From the NCBI GenBank assembly GCA_963580455.1, contig OY756969.1:12000760-12064759 (forward strand): a stretch of 64,000 nucleotides of DNA, written 5' to 3'. The notes beneath the pieces were generated by a model. That model had not been told where the DNA came from, ran no database searches, and saw nothing but the letters and a program-made list of their open reading frames with translations. Positions within the stretch are counted from its first letter, which is position 1, and the number at the start of each line of letters is the position of its first letter. The DNA is from Euonymus europaeus (lineage: Eukaryota; Streptophyta; Magnoliopsida; Celastrales; Celastraceae). Made by a program: the position numbers and the translations under genes. Below are positions 11,855-23,000 of the stretch, in pieces.

Positions 11855-13077
11855 TCATGTAGGGCTTTCGCCATCTGGTGGCGATGGAGGAGAGGGATGA
11901 TGAGAGGTATGGAAGTATGTCTGCATCTGTCGCCGCATCTCCTCCATCTGCTGACGCATCTCCTCCATCTGCTGACGCATCTCCTCTACCCGCTGCTGCA
12001 TATGCTCATCCTGCCTCTCATGTGTAGGAAACTGTACAGAAGATCCACTAGAAGATGGATAAAAGGTAGATGTCTGAGACCCAATGCCGTACACCCTCCT
12101 TTTCTTCTCTCCACCGACCGCCTGATAATAAATATCTCTCTCATCGATCGACTGGGAGGAAGATGATCCTGTCTCGAGCTGAGATAGAGACTGTCGGGTA
12201 GCGTCAACAGTCTCCTATTAACATACATAAAACATTTTCTAAGTTACACTAATTTTTGAAAATTTTGACAGAGTCTCCCCTGTTTTTTGAATAAAAACCC
12301 AACCTGAAAATAGTTGAAAAAACACTTCAAACAAATATATGCACATCAATTAGCCAATTCATCCACCATTCCATATATTCAGAGATCCAGTATGCAACAC
12401 ATCCATTTAGTATCCAAAAAAGTTGAACTTTAGATTAGGCAATAGAAACTTACATGGACTTGTCGAGCTTTATCATCAACAAAAGTCTGTCGGTCATGAC
12501 CCCTAGTGTGTGTGTACTTGAATAGCTCATACGGGATAACCTCTCGAACTAGCTCATCCCTCTAGAAAATACTAAAGGTGTGAAACTCTATCATATATGA
12601 TTTTAAATAATGTAATGAAATCTAAATTCTTACGTACCATTCTAGAAGCATGTGTGGCATGTGTCACTGAACCACAAGTGTGCGTCGCACCCATGCGACG
12701 GTTGGCAGCATTTTGTTGGGCTCGTCGAACATACTCGGGATGGTGCCAGTCATGCTGCCATCTCGTCCACACATCCTCAGGAACAAAAAAAGGCCTCTCA
12801 CTAGCTTTCACTTGCTGGAGCATATCGCTATAGCGATTGGCAGCCTTCTTCCCCCAAGCGATCTTCACTAATGCATCGATTGCCTCCTCCCATATGAAAT
12901 ATTTCTAACACATAAAATGTAGTTAGTTAGATTAATATTAATTACATTAAACAGTTTTTACATAAATTAAGTGAATATTAGAAATAGGAATTAATAAAAG
13001 AAGTTCGATTACCTTAAACTCATTCCAATAGAACTCTTTCACCTCTGCAGATATCTTCTTCCAAGACGACCCATTCT
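11855..13077 (-). pseudogene. Plant transposase (Ptta/En/Spm type), C-terminal exons, 5'-truncated
   Basis: On the minus strand four exons can be joined with GT...AG borders: about 13077-13013, 12904-12638, 12561-12454 and 12214-11855 (stop TGA at 11855-11857). Exon 1 ends in FYWNEFK and exon 2 begins KYFIWEEAID. Exon 2 carries the block WQHDWHHPEYVRRAQQNAAN, which is characteristic of the plant En/Spm Ptta transposase family (Transposase_24). Exon 3 has ELFKYTHTRG and FVDDKARQVH. Exon 4 ends with a glutamine/methionine-rich heptad stretch (repeated EEMRQQM), likely a coiled coil, then a proline-rich tail. The protein would act with the DDE transposase of CACTA elements on the subterminal motifs. 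Only about the last 265 codons remain and the start is missing, so the copy cannot be functional. Splice sites are predicted by eye. Confidence 0.85.
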
Positions 13078-16000
13078 CATAGACGAACAATAAAAAGTGT
13101 ACACCTAGCAACTTTGATGGTCCGAAGTTGCTCAACTCTCTCTATGGAGGTGCTTTTAATGGTTTTGTCGATTTGTCATAGAAAGTTTGTGTTTTGGCAT
13201 CGAAATAATCTAGCAAACTTTATACTCGTAAAATTTGACATAGAAGAATAATAAAAAGTGTACTCCGAGCAACTTTGATGGTCCGAGGTTGCTCAACTCT
13301 CTCTATGGAGGAGCTTTTAACGATTTTGTTCATTTGTCGTAGAAAGTTGGTATTTTGTCATTGAAATAATCTAGGAAGCTTATACTCATAAAATTTGACA
13401 TAGAAGAATAATAAAAAGTGTACCCCTAGCAACTTTGATAGTTCAAAGTTGCTCAACTCTCTTTGTGGAGGAGGTTTTAATGGTTTTGTCCATTTGTCAT
13501 AGAAAGTTTGTGCTTTGGCATCGAAATAATCTAGCAAGTTTTATACTCATAATATTTAACATAGAAGAACAGTAAAAAGTGTACCCCGAGCAACTTTGAT
13601 GGTCCGAATTTGTTCAACTCTCTCTATGGAGGAGCTTTTAACTGTTTTGGCATCGAATTAATCTAGGAAGCTTATATTCTTAAAATTTCAGATAAAAGAA
13701 TAATAAAAAGTGTACACCGAGCGACTTTGATGGTCCGAATATGCTCAACTCTCTCTATGGAGGAGCTTTTAGCTGATTTGTCCATTTGTCATAGAAACTT
13801 GGTGTTTTGGCATCGAAATAATCTAGAAAGCTTATACTCGTAGATTTGACATAGAAGAAGAATAAAAAGTGTACCCCGAGCAACTTTGATGGTCCGAATT
13901 TGCTCAACTATCTCTATTGAGGAGCTTTTAACTGTTTTGTCCCTTTGTCAAAGAAACTTAGTGTTTTCAAATCAAAATAATCTAGGAAGTTTATACTCGT
14001 AAAATTTCACATAGAAGAACAATAAAAAGTGTACACCGAGCAACTTTGATGGTCCGAGTTGCCCAACTCTCTCTTATGGAGGAGCTTTTAATGGTTTTGT
14101 CTATTTGTCATAGAAAGTAGGTGTTTTGGCATCGAAATCATCTGGAAAGCTTATACTTGAGAATTTGAGATAAAAGAATAATTAAAAGTGTACCCCGAGC
14201 AACTTTGATGGTCCGAAGTTGCTCAACTCTCTCTATGGAGCAGCTTACAACTGTTTTGCCCATTTGTCATAGAAACTTGGTGTTTTGAGATCGAAATAAT
14301 CGAGGAAGCTTATACTCGTAAAATTTCACATAGAAGAACAATAAAAAGTGTACACCTAGCAACTTTGATGGTCCGAAGTTGCTCAACTATCTCTATGGAG
14401 CAGCTTACAACTGTTTTGTCCATTTATCATTGAAACTTGGTGTTTTCACATCGAAATAATCTATGAAGCCTATACTCGTAAAATTTCACATAGAAGAACA
14501 ATAAAAAGTGTACACCGAGCTACTTTGATAGTCCGAAATTGCCCAACTCTCTCTATGGAGGAGCTTTTAACGGTTTTGTCCATTTGTCATAGAAAGTAGG
14601 TGTTTTGGCATCGAAATAATCTATCAAGCGTATACTCGTAGAATTTGACATTGAAGAACAATAAAAAGTGTACCCCGAGCAACTTTCAGGGTCCGAAGTT
14701 GCAGAACTCTCTCCATGGAGGAGCTTTTAACTGTTTTGTCCATTTGTCATAGAAAGTAGCTATTTTGGCATCGAAATAATCTAGCAAGATTATTCTCGTA
14801 GAATTTGACTTAGAAGAACAATAAAAAGTGTACCCCGAGCAACTTTCATGTTCCAAAGTTGCACAACTCTCTCTATGGAGGAGCTTTTAACTGTTTTGTC
14901 CATTTGTCATAGAAACTTGGTGTCTTGACATCGAAATAATCTAGAAAGCTTATACCCGTAAAATTTCACATAGACGAACAATAAAAGGTGTACACCTAGC
15001 AACTTTGATGGTCCGAGGTTGCTCAACTCTCTCTATGGAGGAGTTTTTAACGATTTTGTTCATTTGTCATAGAAAGTTGTTATTTTGTCATCGAAATAAT
15101 CTAGGAAGCTTATACTCATAAAATTTGACATAGAAGAATAATAAATATTGTACCCCTAGCAACTTTGATGGTTCAAAGTTGCTCAACTTTCTCTGTGGAG
15201 GGGGTTTTAACGGTTTTGTCCATTTTTCATAGAAAGTTTGTGCTTTGGCATCGAAATAATCTAGCAAGTTTTATACTCGTAATATTTGACATAGAAGTAT
15301 AGTAAAAAGTGTGCCCCGAGCAACTTTGATGGTCCGAATTTGTTCAACTCTCTCTATGGAGGAGCTTTTAAGTGTTTTGTCCATTTGTCATAGAAATTTG
15401 GTGTTTTGGCAACGAAATAATCTAGGAAGCTTATATTCTTAAAATTTCAGATAAAAGAATAATAAAAAGTGTACACCGAGCGACTTTGATGGTCCGAAGT
15501 TGCTCATCTCTCTATGGAGAAGCTTTTAACGGTTTAGTCTATTTGTCATAGAAAGTTGGTGTTTTGGCATCGAAATAATCTAGAAAGCTTATACTCGAAG
15601 ATTTCACATAGAAGAAGAATAAAAAGTGTACCCCGATCAACTTTGATGGTTCGAATTTGCTCAACTATCTCTATTGAGGAGCTTTTAACTGTTTTGTCCA
15701 TTTGTCATAGAAACTTGGTGTTTTGACATCGAAATAATCTAGGAAGCTTATACTCGTAAAATTTCACATAGAAGAACAATAAAAAGTGTACACCGAGCAA
15801 CTTTGATAGTCCGAAGTTGCCCAACTCTCTCTTATGGAGGAGCTTTTAATGGTTTTGTCTAGTTGTCATAGAAAGTAGGTGTTTTGGCATCGAAATCATC
15901 TAGAAAGCTTATACTCGTAAAATTTGAGATAAAATAACAATTAAAAGTGTACCCCGAGCAACTTTGATGGTCCGAAGTTGCTCAACTCTCTCTATGGAGC

Positions 16001-18132
16001 AGCTTACAACTGTTTTGTCCATTTTTCATAGAAACTTGGTGTTTTGAGATCGAAATCATCTAGGAAGCTTATACTCGTAAAATTTCACATAGAAGAACAA
16101 TAAAAAGTGTACACCTAGCAACTTTGATGGTCCGAAGTTGCTCAACTCTCTCTATGGAGGTGCTTTTAAAGGTTTTGTCCATTTTTCATAGAATGTTTGT
16201 GTTTTGGCATCGAAATAATCTAGCAAGCTTTATACTCGTAAAATTTGACATAGAAGAACAATAAAAAATGTACTCCGAGCAACTTTGATGGTCCGAGGTT
16301 GCTCAACTCTCTCTATGGAGGAGCTTTTAACGATTTTGTTCATTTGTCATAGAAAGTTGTTGTTTTGACATCGAAATAATCTAGGAAGCTTATACTCGTA
16401 AAATTTCACATAGAAGAACAATAAAAAGTGTACCCCGAGCAACTTTCATGGTCGGAAGTTGTTCAACTCTCTCTATGGAGGAGCATTTAACGGTTTTGTC
16501 CATTTTTCATAGAAAGTTGGTGTTTTCGCATCGAAATAATCTAGCAAGCATATACTCATAGAATTTGAGATAAAAGAACAATTAAAAGTGTACCCCGAGC
16601 AACTTTGATGGTTCGAAGTTGCTCAACTCTCTCTATGGAGCAGCTTACAACGATTTTGTCCATTTGTCATAGAAAGTTGGTGTTTTGGCATCGAAATAAT
16701 CTAGCAAGCCTATACTCGTAGAATTTGAGATAAAAGAACAATTAAAAGTGCACCCCGAGCATCTTTGATGGTCCGAAGTTGCTCAACTCTCACTATGGAG
16801 CAGCTTACAACTGTTTTGTCCATTTGTCATAGAAACTTGGTGTTTTGACAACGAAATAATCTAGGAATCTTATACCCGTAAAATTTCACATAGAAGAACA
16901 ATAAAAAGTGTACACCTAGCAACTTTGATGGTCCGAAGTTGCTCAACTCTCTCTATGGAGGTGCTTTTAACGGTTTTGTCCATTTGTCATAGAAAGTTTG
17001 TGTTTTGGCATCTAAATAATCTAGCAAGCTTTATACTCGTAAAATTTGACATAGAAGAACAATAAAAAGTATACTCCGAGCAACTTTGATGGTCCGAGGT
17101 TGCTCAACTCTCTCTATGGAGGAGCTTTTAACGATTTTGTTCATTTGTCATAGGAAGTTGGTGTTTTGTCATCGAAATAATCTAGGAAGCTTATACTCGT
17201 AAAATTTCACATAGAAGAACAGAAAAAAGTGTACATCGAGCAACTTTCATTGTCGAAAGTTGCTCAACTCTCTCTATGGAAGAGCTTTTAACGGTTTTGT
17301 CCATTTGTCATAGAAAGTTGGTGTTTTGGCATCGAAATAATCTAGAAAGCTTATACTCGTAAAATTTGACATAGAAGAATAATAAAAAGTGTACCCCTAG
17401 CAACTTTGATGGTTCAAAGTTGCTTAACTCTCTCTGTGGAGGAGATTTTAACGGTTTTGTCCATTTGTCATAGAAAGTTTGTGTTTTGGCATCGAAATAA
17501 TCTAGAAAGCTTATACTCGTAGATTTGACATAGAAGAACAATAAAAAGTGTACTCCGAGCAACTTTGATGGTCCGAATTTGCTCAACTATCTTTATTGAG
17601 GAGCTTTTAACTGTTTTTTTCATTTGTCATAGAAACTTGGTGTTTTGACATCGAAATAATCTAGGAAGTTTGTCCTCGTAAAATTTCACATAAAAGAACA
17701 ATAAAAAGTGTACACCGAGCAACTTTGATTGTCCGAAGTTGCCCAACCCTCTCTATGGAGGAGCTTTTAATTGTTTTGTCTATTTGTCTTTGAAAGTAGG
17801 TGTTTTGGCATCAAAATAATCTAGCAAGCTTAAACTCGTAGAATTTGACTTAGAAGAACAATAAAAAGTGTACCCCGAGCAACTTTGATGGTTCGAATTT
17901 GCTCAACTATCTCTATGGAGGAGCTTTTAACTGTTTTGTCTATTTGTCATAAAAACTTGGTCTTTTGACATCGAAATAATCTAGGAAGTTTATACTCGTA
18001 AAATTTCACGTAGAAGAACAATAAAAAGTGTACACTGAGCAACTTTGATGGTCCGAAGTTGCCCAACTCTCTCTATGGAGGAGCTTTTAATTGTTTTGTC
18101 TATTTGTCATAGAAAGTAGGTGTTGTGGCGAA
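13078..18132 (-). repeat. Satellite array, subfamily A, left block 3
   Basis: About 31 monomers of subfamily A. The variant order starting near 13280 recurs near 15005, about 1.72 kb or roughly eleven monomers later, and matches the order starting at 8249, suggesting an older 11-monomer-scale higher-order repeat. One monomer near 13640-13650 has lost about 27 bp. The block ends inside a monomer at GTAGGTGTTGTGGC (about 18132), where the Athila LTR fragment begins. Confidence 0.93.
16151..17588 (-). repeat. Long satellite duplication, copy 2 (partner 1-1438)
   Basis: Nearly identical to the first 1438 bases of the window at an offset of 16150 bp, with about three or four differences by eye. 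To the left the array continues in subfamily A, so the full length of the duplicated segment can only be found from sequence left of this window. Confidence 0.9.
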
Positions 18133-19551
18133 TTTTCAAGATTATGGTACTTAATATCTTCTTGGATGTTTTGCAGGTTAAGAGGTAGTACGAGCTGTCC
18201 GAATGAGATTTGATCTTCAGCAATAATTTTAGAGGACACTTCAAGCTTTCCAGGAAGTGCTGGTTCACAAAAATCGGAGTTCGTTTGGGCCTCTAAAGGT
18301 TGCCTCGAAGTCAAGTTTGGAAGTTATATCCGAAGCAGAATTTCTGTTTGCAGACCAGACCTTTAGAAGCCCATAACTTGTGCTTTTGATGTCCAAATTG
18401 AGTGATTCAAAAGCCCATAATTATATAAACATTTGTATCTACAATATTGATGACGGGTTTGAGTTCTTAATAGGCTTCGTTTAGGCCCAGAATACAGTTA
18501 CAAGATTAGTGTGTAATTGGAAGTTGATGTCATTGATGAAACCATTTCCATTCAAAGAGTGGACAATCCACCACCAAAAGATGGCACTAACTCCTCCACT
18601 ATGTGCTCATTTTCTATATAAATAGAAGGAGAAGTAGCTAGGAGAAAGAGCTAGGAGAAGGAGTGGAAGCAAAAAGAGGAGAAGGAAAAGAAGAAAACAA
18701 GGCTTGTGTTTGTACTTATGTTTTTATGTTTCATGTTTTATTTGGTTATGTATAACTAAACTCTTGTTAGTTAGGGCTTGTCTTGAAGCACTAAACATGC
18801 TTTCAATTTTATAAGTTGTGTGGATTTCAATTTCTACAAGCATGATGATTTTGATTTTTCCATATTATGTTTGTTCTAGTATTGTGTTTCTTTGAGTAGC
18901 TAACTTTGAAACATGTATTGTAATTAATTGTTGTAGAACATGCTCAATTGCCTTGTTGAATATGTTCTTTCTTGCAACATATAATTCAGTTGAAAATGAA
19001 TTATGAAAAATCAATTCTTGAATACCTAAGTACAAATACCATGTATTAGGATTCTTATGACATTCATATTCTCTTTGCTCTTATTGGATTCTTGATTGTT
19101 GATTGATGCAGAAGCCATGCTAGATTTCGATTAAGAATACACGTAATGAGGTAGACGCCATACACTTTACATGCAATCAAGAGAGAATCATACAACTTGA
19201 GTTTGGCCATGACCTTGTTGTGAATGTTGTCATCATATGCTTGTTAAAATTGTTAGTCTATTATTTCTTATAAATTGTTTGAATGTTTTGTGGTGGATAG
19301 TGAGTCTTAGCTATTGTTTTCATTAATATCAATTCTCATTCTTGTTCTCAACGTCAATTTCTTTGTCTTAATTTTTATCTATTACAAGATTTAACCCCCC
19401 CTTTTCCCCCTTTATAATTGTATCAATTATATTCAAGTGTTAGATCGTATATCCATTAGCATCACTCCTTGTGGGATCGACTCTTACTTGTTCACTATAT
19501 ATTAATTGTACATTTGTAAGTATATTTTAAATTTTTACTAACGACATAACA
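18133..19551 (+). repeat. 5' LTR of Athila copy 1 (first ~77 bp missing)
   Basis: Aligned with the 3' LTR start at 27820, this LTR begins at the equivalent of 27897, so its TGATAAG terminus is missing. It ends ...ATAACA at 19551, five bases before the primer-binding site. Compared with the LTR at 57671-59189 it lacks about 25 bp near 18590, apparently a deletion between two CCACCAC repeats. Confidence 0.88.
18615..18624 (+). promoter_or_regulatory. Putative LTR TATA box
   Basis: TATATAAATA lies in the middle of the 5' LTR, followed by a purine-rich stretch. The same place in the second LTR (58257-58264) has TATAAATA. Position and conservation fit the U3 promoter; transcription is not shown. 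Confidence 0.6.
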
Positions 19552-19556
19552 ATTTT

Positions 19557-19574
19557 TGGCGCCATTGCCGGGGA
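19557..19574 (+). other. Primer-binding site (tRNA-Asp type), Athila copy 1
   Basis: TGGCGCCATTGCCGGGGA sits five bases after the LTR end. It is complementary to the 3' end of plant tRNA-Asp apart from a G-to-A change at the eighth base (copy 2 has TGGCGCCGTTGCCGGGGA). This primer choice is typical of Athila elements. Confidence 0.88.
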
Positions 19575-20083
19575 TGTGATTATCTAATATAGTGTCATCT
19601 AACTCTTGTATATAATTTATTTATTTATTTTTGTTGTTAGCACCTCCTACATGGAAGGTTTTACATTATATGTCATTATTTAACGTGGTTGGCTTAAACG
19701 CCCCATTTTGTTTTCTATTAATGGCTGGTTCAACCACCTACTATTGTTGATATATGTATATATCTATTAATATTAATGGCTGGTTCTACCACCTACTATT
19801 GTTGATATATGTATATATCTATTAATATTAATGGCTGGTTCTACCGCCTATTAATATGCCTTAATACTAACATCATTTTTTTATGGTTGGCCTTCTCTGC
19901 CCCATTTTATTTCTTCTGTATACTAACTTTTTTATATATTGTCAACCAACTCCTTTAATCCTCTGGTTGTGATTGGCATTGCCATCCACCAAATTTTCTT
20001 TATATTAATTTATGTTCATGGTTGGCCTCGCCACCTAAGTAGTTTATTTATATTGTTATTTTTCCTATTTTGCAGATACATGA
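19575..20083 (+). other. Untranslated leader of Athila copy 1 with a 55-bp tandem duplication
   Basis: No gene. A unit starting ATGGCTGGTT occurs at 19721, 19776 and 19831, giving two full 55-bp repeats and a partial third. Copy 2 has one fewer unit at the matching place (59213-59669), so the duplication or loss happened after the two copies diverged. Confidence 0.8.
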
Positions 20084-23000
20084 ATGTCCAGCTCAGATCT
20101 TGGGAACTTATCGAGTGACGACATTTCGTTAAACACAAAATTAGCGGATATCCGTTTATTTTGTCAACAACGAAAAAGAGACCATCACACTCTAGAGAGA
20201 TCACCTTTGTCATCACCGACTACAAGTCCCAGAGCCCCAGTTCAAATGGAAGAAGAACCAGATAACATGAACAAGCCACTTAAGGATTTCTCTGTGCCTC
20301 AAGCAGCAGATCAAGCTTCATACATTGTCTACCCCCAGACTACTGTAGACAATTTTGAACTAAAGTCAGGAATGATTCATTTGTTGCCTACGTTCTTAGG
20401 CCATGCTGGAGAAGATCCTCACATGCATCTTAAAGAATTCTCTGATGTCTGTTCCACAATTAAAATAAGAGGTTTAACTGATGAGCAGGTTCATCTGCGA
20501 TTGTTTCCATTTAGGCTGAAGGAACAAGCAAAGACATGGCTTCACTCTTTACCAAGAGCTTCAATTAGAACATTGATTAAGCTCTTGTCCTCATCATAAT
20601 ATTCAAGAATGGCTACTAATGCAATATTTTTATGAAGGGATGCTGGATTCATATCGCAAAATGGTGGACGCCACATCTGGTGGTGGATTGATGAATAACA
20701 ATGCCGGACAAGCAAGGGAGATGTTCGAAACTCTGTCAACTAATTCTCAACAATGGAGCTACAACAGAGTGAGAGAACCTCAAAAAAGGGCTGGAGTCTA
20801 CGAAGCACAATCAAGTTCAAACATGGAAGCCCAAATTGCAAACTTGACAAATATGGTCAAGCAGTTAATCGTTCCAGGCTCTCAAGTGTGTGCTGTGTGC
20901 AGTACACCTGGACATGCTATGGAAAGTTGTCCACAAAATGAAGTTGCGGTCTTGGATGCACAAATAAATGCATTCGGTACTTATCCAAATCATAATCAAA
21001 ACCAAATGCAAAGGCCAAGGAATGATCCATTTGCTAGGAACCTACAATCCAGGATGGAGAAATCATCCAAATTTTAGGTGGAGTAATAATCAACCAATGC
21101 AACAACCTTTTGCTCAATTACCACAACATCGAGTTCAAGTGGAGCCTCCGAAACCATCACTTGAAGATATGGTTACATCTATGGCATAGAGCACTGAAGC
21201 ATTCATGCAGAAAACTGATAACGCCATTTCAAATTTGGAACAACAAATGAGACAGTTAGCCACTGCATTAAATCAAAGAGAACCTGGAAAGCTTCCCGGC
21301 CAAGTTGTTGTCAACCCTAAGATTAATGAACATGCTAAAGCAATCACTCTGAGGGGAGGGAAAACAATTGGAAAAATGAGGGTGCCAGAAGAAGAGAAGA
21401 ACCTTGACTCTGACAATATGATCAATTCAGACGTTCTAGATCCAAATTCTAGCAGCAGTGCTACTCCTTTCCAGGAAACACCAAACGTTCAGGTTAACTC
21501 TAACCTTCCAAATTATATTTCTTCACATGCTCCTTTTCCTAGCAGATTGCAGAAATCCAAGAAAGAAGATCCAATGCAAGGAATCTTGGATACTTTCAAG
21601 AAGGTGGAGATTAACATTCCTCTTTTAGATGCCATCAAACAAATGCCAAAATATGCAAAGTTCCTCAAGGATTTGTGCACAAATAAGAGGAAGTTCAAAG
21701 AGTTTGAATCAATTAAGGTTTATGAGGAAGTTTTAGTTGTTCTACAAAGCAAACTCCCTCCCAAGCTAAAAGATCCGGGCAGTTTTACTATCCCTTGTAT
21801 CATTGGGGGTCACAGGTTTGAGAAAGCTCTTCTTGACTTAGGTGCATCTGTCAATCTAATGCCTTTTTCTGTTTTTGAATCTTTGAATATAAGGGAACTA
21901 AAGGCGACCTCTGTGAGCATCCAGTTCGCAGATAGATCAATCAAATACCCTAGGGGTATTCTGGAAGATGTCTTAGTCAAAGTTGACAGATTAATCTTAC
22001 CTGCTGATTTTCTAGTATTGGAGATGGAGCCGATTCCTTTGTCAGAAGTAAAATTAACCTTAATTCTTGGTCGTCTATTCATGGCCACAGCAGGTACCAA
22101 AATTGATGTTCAAAAGGGTACACGAACTATGAATGTGCAGGGACAAACGATTGAGTACAAGGTATTTGGAGCACTCAAATTACCAAGTGATGAACATTAC
22201 TGTTTTCACTTAGATGCGTTAGATACAATTTGTCAACAAGTGTTCAATGAAAGTTGTGGTCGAGATATTGTGGACAAAGTTTTAATTCATGACTTTGTAA
22301 CCATCGATGAGGATAAACAAGCTAGAAAAGTCTTAGCTCGCCTTGAAGCCTTACCTTCTTTAGGTATGTATATTTCTGCCTTTGAGCCATTACCAGTGCC
22401 TAAGACAAAACTTGTACCATTTGTTGTGCAGGCACCTCAATTGGAGTTGAAGGAACTACCAAAGCATTTGAAGTATGCGTATGCGGGCGAAGAAAGTACA
22501 TTGCCAGTAATCATTGCGTCTGACCTCAGCATTGAAGAAGAAGAGAAATTGTTAAGGGTACTAAAAGAGCATAAAACATCAATTGGATGGAGTATTGCTG
22601 ATATCAGAGGAATCAGTCCCTCTAGATGTATGCATCGAATACTACTAGAGGAGGGAACAAAACCAACAAGAGATGCCCAACGCAGACTTAACCCAATAAT
22701 GAAGGAGGTGGTGCTAAAAGAAGTACTCAAATTGCTAGATGTTGGCATCATTTACCCTATCTCTGATATCAAATGGGTTAGTCTGGTACAAGTGGTTCCT
22801 AAAAAATCTGGAGTTACAGTAGTCCTTAATGAAGATAATGAGTTGGTTCCCACGCGAGTTCAAACAGGATGGCGTGTTTGCATTGACTACAGAAAGCTTA
22901 ATTCAGGTACTAGAAAAGATCATTTTCCACTACCTTTTATTGATCAAATGTTGGAACGTCTTGCAGGTCATAGCCATTATTGTTTTCTTGATGGATATTC

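Larger units (their letters stand above)
11218..13077 (-). mobile_element. Truncated CACTA (En/Spm) DNA transposon
   Basis: The left edge is the canonical terminus CACTACAAGAAATA at 11218, directly after the satellite. It is followed by subterminal CCGACGG/CCGTCGG motifs and an AT-rich zone. The minus strand then encodes the spliced C-terminal part of an En/Spm-type plant transposase. There is no matching TTCTTGTAGTG terminus at the right edge: the element stops inside a transposase exon at about 13077 and satellite resumes with CATAGACGAAC. About 40 bp of the satellite monomer is also missing across the insertion. The 5' part of the element (5' end and transposase N-terminus) is therefore lost, and no target duplication can be tested. 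Confidence 0.9.

Noticed and set aside
18087..18314. Antisense frame over the Athila LTR start (also 27844-28080)
   Set aside because: Occurs only because the LTR is repeated, and crosses the satellite/LTR junction in the first case.
22437..22751. Antisense frames in the Athila polymerase (also 62147-62461 and others)
   Set aside because: Shadows of the conserved pol coding sequence on the other strand.
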